Source: Rhodobacteraceae bacterium IMCC1909 (GTDB lineage: Bacteria; Pseudomonadota; Alphaproteobacteria; Rhodobacterales; Rhodobacteraceae). Taken from it: a stretch of DNA of 64,000 bases. The position numbers were made by a program, and so were the translations under genes. Numbering within the stretch: position 1 is the stretch's first letter; every line of letters begins with the position of its first letter. The stretch lies in the NCBI GenBank assembly GCA_030704425.1, contig JAPDHM010000002.1:496001-560000 (forward strand), given 5' to 3'. Shown one piece after another: positions 23,973-33,489 of this stretch. The notes beneath the pieces are model-generated. The model was not told the origin of the DNA, made no database searches, and saw only the letters and a list, made by a program, of their open reading frames with translations.

Positions 23973-25103
23973 CTACTCAAGACGCATAATTAAAGCGGAC
24001 ATGAGTTTGGCGCGTTCAACCAAACTTGAAACTTCGATATGCTCGGTAAGTGTGTGCAAACCTTCACCGCGGACACCCAAAGAGTCCAACGTTGGAACGC
24101 CCAAATATCCCGTAAAGTTCCCATCAGACCCGCCGCCTTGACTGCGGCCGATCAGATCGAAACCAAGTTCGGTGCAAATATCTTTGGCAATGTCAAACAA
24201 CGCCATCGTTCCGGGTTGATTTGGATCCCAAACTGGACGGGTCACACCGCGAGTGATATGAAATTCCACACCATTTTCGTCCCCTTGCAAGGCCATTATT
24301 CGCGCTATTCCATCGTCTAAATCTTTTTGAGTTTTTGCCATTGACAATGCTTCGGCATCACAGTGCGACGACACACAATTGACCCATTGGCCTGCATGGA
24401 TCACCCCAATGCTAAAGGTGCAATCGGGTCCAGACATTGCTTCTATCTCAAGAACCTTGCGAGCCATATGGGCTATAGCGGACTTGCCGTCACCTAGCCG
24501 AGCACCAGCGTGACTGGGTCGTCCAACAGTGTGCAAATTGAACCGAGCGATTGCATACCGTCCAATTGTGGCACCGCCATCGCTATGGGCAGGTTCTGGT
24601 ACCAAAACGTATTTGTTGCGTTTAGCTTCAGCCTCTATCAAGCTGCGGGTCGACGGGGTTCCAACCTCTTCATCAGGCGTGAAAAGAATCGTAACCGGCA
24701 AAGGCGACTGCAGTCCAGCAATAAGAAGCTGCCGCATGGCCTCAACGCAAGCGTAGTTGCCGCCCTTCATATCCATGATGCCTGGACCATAACAGAGATC
24801 CCCGTCCAGTTTAAAAGGCAGCGCATCCAATGTTCCAATGGGATGAACCGTATCCATATGACCGGAAATTAAGATTCCACGCTTACCGAAGTTTGGATGC
24901 GGGAACCGCGCTCGGAGACTATCACCAAAGCCCATACGTCCAGGAATGCGCTCAATTGTTGCCGCACCTGCCAAATCATAAGCTGCTAAGTTCATCATCC
25001 GGTTGACGGCAGCAGCATCATGGGTTGGGCTTTCGCATTCTATCCAAGGCTTTAACCCCGCTAGCATTTGATCTGTGTCAAAAGGCAAATCCAATGGGTT
25101 CAT
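23973..25103 (-). CDS. M20-family metallopeptidase (glutamate carboxypeptidase-like)
   Basis: A 376-residue peptidase. Zinc site elements visible: ISGHMDTVHPIG (His and the Asp two residues on), YGPGIMDMKGGNYA (bridging Asp), FTPDEEVGTPS (paired Glu, catalytic base and ligand), and a C-terminal His in GLHTLTEHIE. The dimerisation domain sits between. The pattern resembles carboxypeptidase G2-type enzymes that cut a C-terminal glutamate or an N-acyl group. ATG at 25103 has GGAG 8 bp upstream and was preferred to 25121. It is last in a four-gene minus-strand operon with another M20 enzyme, a gamma-glutamyltransferase and an M81 enzyme. Confidence 0.85.
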   Translation of the reverse strand: MNPLDLPFDTDQMLAGLKPWIECESPTHDAAAVNRMMNLAAYDLAGAATIERIPGRMGFGDSLRARFPHPNFGKRGILISGHMDTVHPIGTLDALPFKLDGDLCYGPGIMDMKGGNYACVEAMRQLLIAGLQSPLPVTILFTPDEEVGTPSTRSLIEAEAKRNKYVLVPEPAHSDGGATIGRYAIARFNLHTVGRPSHAGARLGDGKSAIAHMARKVLEIEAMSGPDCTFSIGVIHAGQWVNCVSSHCDAEALSMAKTQKDLDDGIARIMALQGDENGVEFHITRGVTRPVWDPNQPGTMALFDIAKDICTELGFDLIGRSQGGGSDGNFTGYLGVPTLDSLGVRGEGLHTLTEHIEVSSLVERAKLMSALIMRLE

Positions 25104-25156
25104 TTTATGGCTCCAATTCATTTGTGGGTCTTAGGAACCCAACTCGTACCTCGCTA

Positions 25157-26320
25157 TTAACCTAATTGCGCAGTACGTGTTTCGGCTATCCGAGCCAGCA
25201 ATGTGGCTCCTAGCGGCAGAATTCGATCATCGAAGGTGAACGCTGAATTATGTAAAGCGGCGGTTCCCTGATGTCCAATTGTGAAATAGGCTCCTGGCAC
25301 AACGTTCAGCATATCTGCAAAATCTTCGCTACCGGTGACGGGATCGCCGCCCACAGTAACTTTGGCATCACCAACAATATCGCGCGCAAGATCTGCGAAA
25401 GCTTTGGATAAAGTTGTATCATTGATCAACGGTGTGAAGATATTGCGAATATCCACTTCGACTTTTACACCATACATGGCTGCGACGCCCTCGGAAATCT
25501 CATTTATTCGAGTTCGTATGATAGCCCGCAATTCGTCAGAAAACATACGCACAGTGCCTGATATGATTGCCTCACCCGGGATCACGTTATATGCAGATCC
25601 GCTGTGAAACTGAGTAACGGACACTACGACAGGATCATTTGGGTCTAGATTGCGGCTGACAATGCTTTGCAAGCCTTGCACCAAGGCCGTGGTGGCAAGT
25701 ATCGGGTCCCGGCAGTCTTGCGGTCTTGCGCCATGGCTACCTAAGCCAATTACCTTGATATCAAAGAAGTCTGCTCCCGCCATGGCTTTGCCGGGTTTGA
25801 TACCCACCTGATATTGCGATGCGCCCGGCCAGTTGTGAAGCCCATAAACCTCATCACAAGGAAAGCGTTCAAAAAGCTTGTCGGCCAACATCGCGCGCGC
25901 GCCACCTAGGCCTTCTTCGGCGGGTTGAAAGATTAGAACCACTTTTCCGTCAAAGTCTTTGGTGTCCGCTAGGTAGCGTGCGGCACCCAGCAACATAGTA
26001 GTGTGGCCGTCGTGGCCGCAAGCATGCATGACTCCTGGGTTTTTAGAGCCATAGGCCAGATTGGTTTCTTCCTGAATTGGCAGGGCGTCCATATCCGCTC
26101 GTAAGCCAATTGTGCGCCCCGGTTTTGCGCCATGGATCACGCCGATCACGCCTGTTTTTCCAATGCCCCGGTGGGTATCAATTCCCCAGCTTTCCAATAG
26201 ATCGGCCACCACACTGGATGTGCGTTCTTCTTGGAACCCTAATTCTGGGTGGGCGTGCAAATCCTGGCGAATGTTGGTCAGCTCATCTGCAAATTCTTCG
26301 ATTTGGTCGATCAAGTTCAT
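25157..26320 (-). CDS. M20-family amidohydrolase (hippurate hydrolase-like)
   Basis: A 387-residue amidohydrolase of the M20D group: LHAHPELGFQEERTS near the N terminus, GLRADMDALPIQEE, the metal block HACGHDGHTTMLLGAA, and FQPAEEGLGGA with the paired Glu. These cytoplasmic enzymes hydrolyse N-acyl amino acids such as hippurate or indole-acetyl conjugates. The ATG at 26320 lies 14 bp beyond the stop of the upstream gamma-glutamyltransferase and has AGAGG at the right distance. Part of the operon 29842-23973. Confidence 0.87.
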   Translation of the reverse strand: MNLIDQIEEFADELTNIRQDLHAHPELGFQEERTSSVVADLLESWGIDTHRGIGKTGVIGVIHGAKPGRTIGLRADMDALPIQEETNLAYGSKNPGVMHACGHDGHTTMLLGAARYLADTKDFDGKVVLIFQPAEEGLGGARAMLADKLFERFPCDEVYGLHNWPGASQYQVGIKPGKAMAGADFFDIKVIGLGSHGARPQDCRDPILATTALVQGLQSIVSRNLDPNDPVVVSVTQFHSGSAYNVIPGEAIISGTVRMFSDELRAIIRTRINEISEGVAAMYGVKVEVDIRNIFTPLINDTTLSKAFADLARDIVGDAKVTVGGDPVTGSEDFADMLNVVPGAYFTIGHQGTAALHNSAFTFDDRILPLGATLLARIAETRTAQLG

Positions 26321-26333
26321 TTTGGCCTCTTTT

Positions 26334-27950
26334 TTAAATGTTGATGCCCAGAGACACGCCATCATGTCCTGGATCTGCGCCACCACTTAGCGTTTTGCCA
26401 TCAATCCTAATCCCGTGTACGGCGCCTATGCCAAATGTTTCTGCAGACCTGATTATTTGGTAGCCATTCGCTTGAAGCGGCTCAACTGCATAACCTGGGA
26501 TTCGATTGGTGATGTCGATAGCGTTTGATGTGGCCGAAAAACGTGGGGCGGAAACAGCCTCAACCATCGACATATTGAAATCCATTACGTTCAACATAGC
26601 TTGCAAAACTCCCATAACGATCTGCGTTCCCCCCGGTGCTCCTAGGACAATGTGTGGTGCACCGTCTCGAAATGCGATAGTGGGCACAACTGAACTAAAC
26701 CGAGATTTTCCGGGGGCAATAGAGCCCGCGCGCCCGGGGCGTGGGTCAAACACAGCCATGCAGCCATTGTACATAAAACCCAAGCCGTCGCTTATCACAC
26801 CCGAAGGCATCCCCAAAGAATGCGTCATCGTTACGCACATCCCGGCTTTGTCAACCACCACCACATGGGTTGTATCTTTTGGTTCTGGTTGGCCCAAACG
26901 GGTGACCAACATTCGTTCACCGGACCGGATGCGGTCAGCGATTTCAGCCGCATAGACCTTTTCAACCAAGTAATCTGGTATATTTACGAAGGACGGATCA
27001 CCCACGCGGGTGTCCTTGTCCGCGGTGGCCGCTTTCATCGCTTCAGCAACGATTCTAATGTATTCTGTGCTGTTGTGACCAATCGCAGATAGATCGAAGT
27101 TCTCGAGAATGTTTAACATCTCGACCAGCATGATACCACCACCCGGTGGGTGGTTGGTGGCGATGTCAAATCCACGATAGGATCCCCTCAAAGGATCGAC
27201 TTTTGTAGTGTGATAAGCCTCGAGATCCGCACGGCGGATTAAGCCACCATTCTTGCGCATATCAGAATCAATTTTATCAGCAATCTCACCTCGATAAAAT
27301 ACGTCCGCTCCATCGCGCGCTATCATAGCAAGGCTGCGGGCTAAATCTGGGTTGGCCACATGATCGCCTATTCTTTTCACGCTGCCATCTGCGCGGAAAT
27401 AGGCGGCGCGTCCTGTTTTGGAGAATCCAAGTCGTTCGGTGACTTCGGCACGGCCCAAATTAGCACCCGACGTCCACCAATGATATACATGCGGGCGTAC
27501 GTAAAATCCTGCGGCTGCCTGGGTCACTGCCGGCTCACAAATGTCCGACCAATCCCAGCTTCCAAAGTCGCGCACTGCCTCAAAATACGCTAATAAAGAA
27601 CCTGGTGTGGTAACCGCCTGGTATCCAATATCATTAACATTGCCCTTTAGAACAAAGCCAAACCCGTCTCGCGTTTCGCCCATTAGCAAGTCCAGCCACA
27701 TGTCTGGTGTTGCCGATAGCGGTGTTTTGCCATGGAAGTCGATGCAAGTATGTGTGCCCTTTGGATCATAGATCTGCATCGATCCAAAGCCTGCAACACC
27801 ACACATCTGTGGGTCAACGACGCCCTGTACTAAGGCGGCTGCCATCGCAGCATCGACGGCATTACCCCCGCGCATCAAAACACGGGCTCCGGCCTCAGAC
27901 GCTTCGGGTTGCGCTGTGACGATCATCGCATTTGGCGACTTGTTGGACAT
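26334..27950 (-). CDS. Gamma-glutamyltransferase-family Ntn hydrolase (second of two)
   Basis: A 538-residue protein of the same family as 19221-20816 but only distantly similar to it. Visible: RGGNAVDAAMAAALVQG, HPPGGGIMLVEMLNIL, the nucleophile region KDTTHVVVVDKAG (Thr360/361) and GAPGGTQIVMGVLQ. No signal peptide, so it is probably cytoplasmic. In this operon (M81, gamma-glutamyltransferase, two M20 enzymes, divergent from a Dpp transporter) it most likely cleaves gamma-glutamyl or other amide bonds of imported peptides (inference). Confidence 0.82.
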   Translation of the reverse strand: MSNKSPNAMIVTAQPEASEAGARVLMRGGNAVDAAMAAALVQGVVDPQMCGVAGFGSMQIYDPKGTHTCIDFHGKTPLSATPDMWLDLLMGETRDGFGFVLKGNVNDIGYQAVTTPGSLLAYFEAVRDFGSWDWSDICEPAVTQAAAGFYVRPHVYHWWTSGANLGRAEVTERLGFSKTGRAAYFRADGSVKRIGDHVANPDLARSLAMIARDGADVFYRGEIADKIDSDMRKNGGLIRRADLEAYHTTKVDPLRGSYRGFDIATNHPPGGGIMLVEMLNILENFDLSAIGHNSTEYIRIVAEAMKAATADKDTRVGDPSFVNIPDYLVEKVYAAEIADRIRSGERMLVTRLGQPEPKDTTHVVVVDKAGMCVTMTHSLGMPSGVISDGLGFMYNGCMAVFDPRPGRAGSIAPGKSRFSSVVPTIAFRDGAPHIVLGAPGGTQIVMGVLQAMLNVMDFNMSMVEAVSAPRFSATSNAIDITNRIPGYAVEPLQANGYQIIRSAETFGIGAVHGIRIDGKTLSGGADPGHDGVSLGINI

Positions 27951-27965
27951 CTGTTTAATTCCTAT

Positions 27966-28319
27966 TTAAGCTTCACATTTTGTAAAAATGAAGTGCGATG
28001 ATTTTGGTGACTGGATGCAATAAAGACATGCCAATTTTGTCGTTAAACCTGTAAAGATTCTGCTATTTTGGACGATCGTCCAGCTTTCTGTAACTATGCA
28101 AAAAGCATGAAAGCGCGACCAACGAGGTGTCTGGTGGACGTGCAACCATTTAAGTCTGCATCGTATAAGTCTGCATCGTAAAGCATTTCCTAATCTGTGT
28201 ATCATTGGCTCCACAGCCGATGACTGGCGCTTCTTGTTTTGCAGCGAAGTCATTTTTTTGGCCGATCTTTCATCAACTATCGGTAAAGCCTTTTTGGTAA
28301 ATTTTGCATTCAAGCTCAT
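27966..28319 (-). CDS. Doubtful 117-residue frame between M81 and gamma-glutamyltransferase genes
   Basis: An open frame whose ATG overlaps the stop of the M81 gene (ATGA), which would allow coupled translation. The product is basic, rich in Cys, Trp and Arg, with no recognisable domain, and the DNA contains short repeats (two copies of TAAGTCTGCATCGTA at 28150-28181). It may be an untranslated spacer or a decayed gene. I see nothing else in this 365-bp stretch. Confidence 0.2.
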   Translation of the reverse strand: MSLNAKFTKKALPIVDERSAKKMTSLQNKKRQSSAVEPMIHRLGNALRCRLIRCRLKWLHVHQTPRWSRFHAFCIVTESWTIVQNSRIFTGLTTKLACLYCIQSPKSSHFIFTKCEA

Positions 28320-29842
28320 GGGTTTGCTTTAAATATTGGTCCATTTGGACCAAGCCTAATGCCAGGGCGAAGGCGAGTGTAAGGAATGGCGTCAATCCGA
28401 CAAGGATTAGCTCCAGGGGATTCTGAAAATATCACTTCCTGCGCGATGGGTTCGTAATCAGCAAGAAAGTGAATTGCGCTTTTGACAGCCACGACTTTAT
28501 AGTCCTCAGGGTTTGCCCCTATATGGCGGAAAATAGCCTGATCTGCATTTTGCGTTCGGTTCGAGCCCACAACAATTGTTACATCTGCTCCGCCGTCCGT
28601 CACTCGCAATCTGGCGCAAGGGCCAAGATTTGCAGTCACACCACAGAACATAGGACCTGTGCACTGAAATATACCCTCGCTCAGCTGTTCTACACTTGCG
28701 CGTACTGCTATTGCGGGGCCACCAATCTCAGGAAACATGCCGCCGATTTGTACGTCAATCATCGCACCAATGCCAGCCGCATGGGCCTGGGAAGCAGTCT
28801 TTTCATCCCAAATCATACCGATCACGCCACGGACATTACCATCAAGCATTGCTGCCAGCAATCCAGTTGCATCACCCGGAGCTCCTGCGCCGGGGTTATC
28901 TTGTGGATCAGCGATAATGACGGGCTTGGCGCCACTGGCGCCCATAGCGCGTCGCACGGCAACATCCGCCGGAATCAGCTCAGAACTGAAATGGTCTTCA
29001 GCGTCTTTCAGCGCGGATAAAAGAGTATCAGCGGCAGCGTCAACTGCATCCTGATCCGTGCCACAGGCATAAATTGACGTACCGCAATTGTAAATATCTG
29101 CCGGTGGGAATCCAAAAGCAAAATCAATGGACGACACGCCCGGACCTGTTAGGTCATCTAGCATGCCATAAAGTCGACGACCGGGTTCGCGTCGGGTTGT
29201 TTGCGACGTGATAGGAATGATGTAATCTAATTGTCGAAATGCGCTTGCGAAAGGCGTAGCTAAATTCAGTAGTTCTCCAAGCAGACGTGCAGCACGAGCG
29301 CCCGTCGCGCCCATGTCAATGTGTGGATAGGTGCGATAAATCACTATGCAAGATGAGAGTTTGATAAATTCTGGTGATAAATTTCCGTGCAAATCAAGAC
29401 TGACTGCAATTGGCAAATCTGGTCCAACCACGTTGCGCACTCGGCGAAGAATTTCTGCTTCACCATCCTCAAAATCTTTTGTAACCATGGCACCATGAAG
29501 GTCTAAATATACACCATCTATGTCGGTTGCGTTGGCAAGTCTTTGACACAACTGGTTTGTGATTCGGTCAAACGCGGCAGATGAAACCAACCCACCGGGC
29601 TCAGCAGCAGCGTAAAGTAGCGGTACTAATTCGAAACCTGTTGCTGCATCTGTGAACCCACCCAGCGGAACGTTCAATCCGCGGACTTGCGCGATACATT
29701 CTGGGCCTTCGCAATAAGGTGGCCATGATCCGGGTTTTAAGAAATGCGACAATTCTGTGGGAAAAGGGGCAAAAGTATTTGTTTCATGCTGAAACCCTGC
29801 AACAGCAATTCGTGGCAGTTTTACTGGATGGTTTGGTCCCAT
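28316..29842 (-). CDS. M81-family metallopeptidase (MlrC/microcystinase C-like)
   Basis: A 508-residue member of the M81 group. The N-terminal RIAVAGFQHETNTFAPF holds the conserved H-E-T-N-T-F motif, followed by DGVYLDLHGAMV and DLPIAVSLDLHGNLSPE with the Asp/His zinc ligands; the C-terminal MlrC domain starts near DNPGAGAPGDATGLL. The founding member opens linearised microcystin fragments; most members act on unknown amide substrates. ATG at 29842 was chosen since the family starts a few residues later; the longer frame from 29980 adds a hydrophobic, unrelated leader. It diverges from the Dpp-type transporter with 158 bp between starts, which suggests joint regulation. Confidence 0.87.
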   Translation of the reverse strand: MGPNHPVKLPRIAVAGFQHETNTFAPFPTELSHFLKPGSWPPYCEGPECIAQVRGLNVPLGGFTDAATGFELVPLLYAAAEPGGLVSSAAFDRITNQLCQRLANATDIDGVYLDLHGAMVTKDFEDGEAEILRRVRNVVGPDLPIAVSLDLHGNLSPEFIKLSSCIVIYRTYPHIDMGATGARAARLLGELLNLATPFASAFRQLDYIIPITSQTTRREPGRRLYGMLDDLTGPGVSSIDFAFGFPPADIYNCGTSIYACGTDQDAVDAAADTLLSALKDAEDHFSSELIPADVAVRRAMGASGAKPVIIADPQDNPGAGAPGDATGLLAAMLDGNVRGVIGMIWDEKTASQAHAAGIGAMIDVQIGGMFPEIGGPAIAVRASVEQLSEGIFQCTGPMFCGVTANLGPCARLRVTDGGADVTIVVGSNRTQNADQAIFRHIGANPEDYKVVAVKSAIHFLADYEPIAQEVIFSESPGANPCRIDAIPYTRLRPGIRLGPNGPIFKANP

Positions 29843-30000
29843 TTCATACCCACATTGTGCGAAAAAAATTGTGATCAGAACTTTTCGTTTAGTCAAGAAC
29901 AATATTCTTGTTGACAAAAGTAGCATCATTTTTGTTAGATTTAGGTTCGAACTGAACCTGGAAAAAGCATGAATTTGCATATAAATTAGGGAGTTTCAAT

Positions 30001-31590
30001 ATGTTAAAATGGTTTAAACCCCGCACTCTGTCAGCGATCGCGTTAGCGTTTTCTGTTTGTCTTGGAGGTATGGCCTCTACTGACGCAAGAGCGGAAAGCG
30101 TTCTAAAGGTTATCCCCCATGCGGATTTGAAGAACCTTGATCCAATTTGGACGACTGCTTACATCACGCGAAATCATGGGTATATGATCTATGACACCTT
30201 GTTCGCGATGGATGAGAGCTTTACGCCCCAACCACAAATGGTTGAGGACTGGACAACATCCGAAGATGGTCTGACTTGGACATTTAATTTGCGTGCTGGG
30301 CTAAAATGGCATGACGGCGCGGATGTAACTGCAGCTGATTGTGTTGCGTCTCTGGAACGTTGGGGCAAACGCGATGGCATGGGCCAACAATTGTTTGGCG
30401 CGATGGAAAGCCTGACTGCGGAAGATGCCGATACAATTGTAATGAAGCTGTCCGAGCCATATGGACTTGTGCTTGAGTCTATAGGGAAAATATCGTCTAA
30501 TGTGCCGTTTATGATGCCTGCACGTGTTGCAGCCACCGATGCGTTTGAGCAAATCGATGATTATACTGGCTCTGGTCCATTTGTATTCCAAAAAGACGAA
30601 TGGGTTCCAGGCTCAACCGTAGTATACACCAAGTTTGATGATTATGTTCCACGCTCTGAACCTGCATCAGCTGCATCTGGCGGCAAAATTGCCAAGGTCG
30701 ACAAAGTGATCTGGACATATTTCCCGGATCAGACTACGGCGATGAATGCCTTAATGGCAGGTGAAATAGACTTCTTTGAATCACCGTCAAACGATCTGAT
30801 GCCAATCTTAGAAGCAAACCCGGACGTAACGGCTGAAATCAACGATCCGTTAGGCAATATCGGCTTTTCACGGTTCAACCATCTGCTGCCGCCATTCAAT
30901 GACGTAGATGTGCGCCGCGCCGCGATTATGGCGATGAAACAAGAAGACTATTTGGCCGGCGCTTTTGGTGATCAGAAGTTCTGGAAAACATGCTACTCTG
31001 TATTTCCTTGTGGCACGCCTTTGACCAATGATGTTGGTTCTGACCTGATGCGAACCGGCGACATCGAAGCGGCAAAAGCAGCGCTGGCTGCGACATCTTA
31101 TGATGGTACGCCTGTTGTTATTATGCAGCCAACTGACATTCCTGCATTGTCGGCGTTTTCGCTAATCACAGCAGAAAAGCTGCGTGACATTGGTATGACG
31201 GTTGAGGTGCAAGCGATGGATTGGTCGACCCTGACATCACGTCGTGCTCTGCGTGATCCAGTTGCTGATGGCGGTTGGAACATCTTTCACACATGGTGGA
31301 TCGGCGCAGACGTGATTGACCCTATGGCGATTGCATTTTCTGGTAATCCAGATGCTGGTTGGTTCGGTTGGCCAACAGATGCTGAGCTTGAAACAGCACG
31401 GACAGCTTTTGCAAAAGCTAGTACTTTGGACGAAAAGCAGAAACTTGGTGCAAAAGTTCAAGAGCGTCTTTGGGCGATTGGTGCATCTGGTCAATTGGGA
31501 CAGTTCTTTACACCAGTTGCATACCGCAACAACGTAGAGGGTCTTATAAAGTCGCCAGTGCAATTCTTCTGGAACATGTCGGTCGAGTAG
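30001..31590 (+). CDS. ABC transporter solute-binding protein, family 5 (peptide/nickel type)
   Basis: A 529-residue periplasmic binding protein. The signal peptide spans about residues 1-32 (ending STDARAES). SBP family 5 features: LKNLDPIWTTAYITRNHGYMIYD, TWTFNLRAGLKWHDGADVTA, and VDKVIWTYFPDQTTAMNAL. It collects peptides or similar solutes for the permease and ATPase genes that follow. In context with two M20 enzymes, M81 and gamma-glutamyltransferase, modified peptides are the likely cargo. Its stop is followed by a hairpin at 31612. Confidence 0.9.
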   Translation: MLKWFKPRTLSAIALAFSVCLGGMASTDARAESVLKVIPHADLKNLDPIWTTAYITRNHGYMIYDTLFAMDESFTPQPQMVEDWTTSEDGLTWTFNLRAGLKWHDGADVTAADCVASLERWGKRDGMGQQLFGAMESLTAEDADTIVMKLSEPYGLVLESIGKISSNVPFMMPARVAATDAFEQIDDYTGSGPFVFQKDEWVPGSTVVYTKFDDYVPRSEPASAASGGKIAKVDKVIWTYFPDQTTAMNALMAGEIDFFESPSNDLMPILEANPDVTAEINDPLGNIGFSRFNHLLPPFNDVDVRRAAIMAMKQEDYLAGAFGDQKFWKTCYSVFPCGTPLTNDVGSDLMRTGDIEAAKAALAATSYDGTPVVIMQPTDIPALSAFSLITAEKLRDIGMTVEVQAMDWSTLTSRRALRDPVADGGWNIFHTWWIGADVIDPMAIAFSGNPDAGWFGWPTDAELETARTAFAKASTLDEKQKLGAKVQERLWAIGASGQLGQFFTPVAYRNNVEGLIKSPVQFFWNMSVE

Positions 31591-31611
31591 ATTGCTGCTA
31601 CTCTTGGAACC

Positions 31612-31635
31612 TGATCGCGCTTAATGGCGCGGTCA
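31612..31635 (+). terminator. Hairpin between binding-protein and permease genes
   Basis: TGATCGCGC and GCGCGGTCA pair over 9 bp (one G-T) around a six-base loop. No T-run follows, so it may be an mRNA-stabilising or processing hairpin rather than a full terminator; it would favour binding-protein expression. Confidence 0.6.
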
Positions 31636-31657
31636 GTATCTCTAATAAGGCTCAAAA

Positions 31658-32602
31658 ATGTACCTATACATCCTGAAACGTGTTTTATCGACTATACCAG
31701 TTGTGGTCATTGTTGTCTTATTTGTTTTTTTGATGTTGCGACTGGCACCAGGCGATCCCGCCGCAGTTATTGCGGGTGACTACGCAACGGCCGAAGATGT
31801 TGAACGGATCCGCGAACAGCTTGGCTTGAACGATGCAATTCCGGTTCAGATGTATCGGTGGATTGCGCAGCTCGGAAGCGGAGACTTGGGCACTGCGATC
31901 TTCTCAAAACTTCCAGTTACGACGCTAATTGGACAGCGGCTGGAACCAACGCTTTTACTTTCGCTCACAACCATTGTTTTCACTGTTTTGATTGCTGTTC
32001 CGTTAGGAACCCTAGCAGCCTATAAAGCAGGTAGTTGGATTGATCGATTTGTCATGCTCTTTTCCGTGGCTGGGTTTTCGGTACCAGTCTTTGTGCTAGG
32101 CTACATCCTGATTTATGTGCTGGCGATGCAGCTACAAATATTACCAGTTCAGGGTTACAAAAGCCCGTTTGAACATGGGTTTTGGGTATTTTTAAGACAT
32201 ATGGTCCTGCCCACAATGACCCTAAGCGTGATCTATATTGCCTTAATTGCGCGTATGACCCGCGCCTCGGTCCAAGAGATTTTGCAGGAAGATTATGTGC
32301 GTACTGCGCGAGCAAAGGGTCAAAGTGAATTTAAGATATTGATGCGCCATGCATTGCGCAACGCCGCTGTGCCGATTGTTACCGTGATTGGCCTGGGCAT
32401 TGCATTAATGATTGGCGGTGTTGTTGTGACTGAAAGTGTTTATAATATTCCCGGCTTGGGGCGGTTGGTTCTAGATGCAGTTTTGGCACGCGACTACCCA
32501 GTTATCCAAGGTTTGATCCTATTTTTCAGTTTTGTTTACATTCTGATTAATCTGTTAATCGACCTCAGTTACACCTTCTTCGATCCACGGATACGATACT
32601 AA
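31658..32602 (+). CDS. ABC transporter permease, DppB type
   Basis: A 314-residue inner-membrane permease with six helices. The DppB/OppB N terminus (MYLYILKRVLSTIPVVVIVV) is followed by FLMLRLAPGDPAAVIAG. The EAA-type loop facing the ATPase is EDYVRTARAKGQSEFKILMR (about 211-230). Its stop overlaps the next start by 1 bp. It forms the pore together with the DppC-type protein. Confidence 0.92.
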   Translation: MYLYILKRVLSTIPVVVIVVLFVFLMLRLAPGDPAAVIAGDYATAEDVERIREQLGLNDAIPVQMYRWIAQLGSGDLGTAIFSKLPVTTLIGQRLEPTLLLSLTTIVFTVLIAVPLGTLAAYKAGSWIDRFVMLFSVAGFSVPVFVLGYILIYVLAMQLQILPVQGYKSPFEHGFWVFLRHMVLPTMTLSVIYIALIARMTRASVQEILQEDYVRTARAKGQSEFKILMRHALRNAAVPIVTVIGLGIALMIGGVVVTESVYNIPGLGRLVLDAVLARDYPVIQGLILFFSFVYILINLLIDLSYTFFDPRIRY

Positions 32603-33489
32603 TGACTGATCATGCTCAAGACGCAATAATGGCAGACGCGGTGCTTTCCGAACATGAAGATCCCAGCCTACTGGCTGGAATGCTTAATAATCGAGCGATC
32701 TTTTGGGGTGGTGGTTTGTTAATTTTGTTTGCTCTAATTGCGGCAATTGGGCCGTTTTTAACACTAGATCCAACAGAACTAAATCCAATTAAGCGATTAA
32801 AGTCTCCTTCTGCAGAGGCTTGGTTTGGATCTGATTTCTTGGGTCGGGATATTTTTTCCCGAGTCATCTACGGCGCGCGAGTTTCATTGGTTGTTGGCAT
32901 TGCTGTAGCGTTAATTTCTGTGGGGATCGGTTTAATTCTTGGCTTGGTGGCGGGCTATGTTCGCGTTTTAGACGCAGTCATCATGCGGACAATGGACGGG
33001 TTAATGTCAATCCCCGCAATCTTGCTGGCGATTGCGCTGATCTCTTTGTCTGGAGCAACGCTTGGCACAGTCATACTTGCGATTGTAATCCCAGAAGTTC
33101 CGCGCGTTGTGAGGCTGGTCCGCGCTGTGGTTTTGACGGTGCGCGAAGAACCTTACGTCGAAGCAGCCATTGCAGCAGGCACACGTTTACCTTTGATTTT
33201 GAAACGGCATATCTTACCCAACACAATCGCGCCTCTGATAGTACAAGCAACTTATGTCTGTGCCTCTGCGATGCTGACCGAATCCATTCTTGGGTTCTTA
33301 GGCGCTGGGATCCCGCCGGAAATTCCAAGTTGGGGCAATATCATGTCTGAAGGACGCACGTATTTTCAGATTAGCCCTTGGATTATATTTTTTCCAGGTA
33401 TCGGGCTGGCCCTAACAGTGCTGGCTGTAAACATTGTTGGCGATGGCTTGCGCGACACACTTGACCCTAGAATTGCGAGAAAGATTTGA
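32602..33489 (+). CDS. ABC transporter permease, DppC type
   Basis: A 295-residue membrane permease: soluble N terminus, first helix near residue 30-50, the segment WFGSDFLGRDIFSRVIYGAR that is highly typical of DppC/OppC proteins, and an EAA loop EEPYVEAAIAAGTRLPLILK. The gene overlaps the preceding permease by 1 bp and the ATPase gene by 4 bp. It completes the membrane channel of the peptide transporter. Confidence 0.92.
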   Translation: MTDHAQDAIMADAVLSEHEDPSLLAGMLNNRAIFWGGGLLILFALIAAIGPFLTLDPTELNPIKRLKSPSAEAWFGSDFLGRDIFSRVIYGARVSLVVGIAVALISVGIGLILGLVAGYVRVLDAVIMRTMDGLMSIPAILLAIALISLSGATLGTVILAIVIPEVPRVVRLVRAVVLTVREEPYVEAAIAAGTRLPLILKRHILPNTIAPLIVQATYVCASAMLTESILGFLGAGIPPEIPSWGNIMSEGRTYFQISPWIIFFPGIGLALTVLAVNIVGDGLRDTLDPRIARKI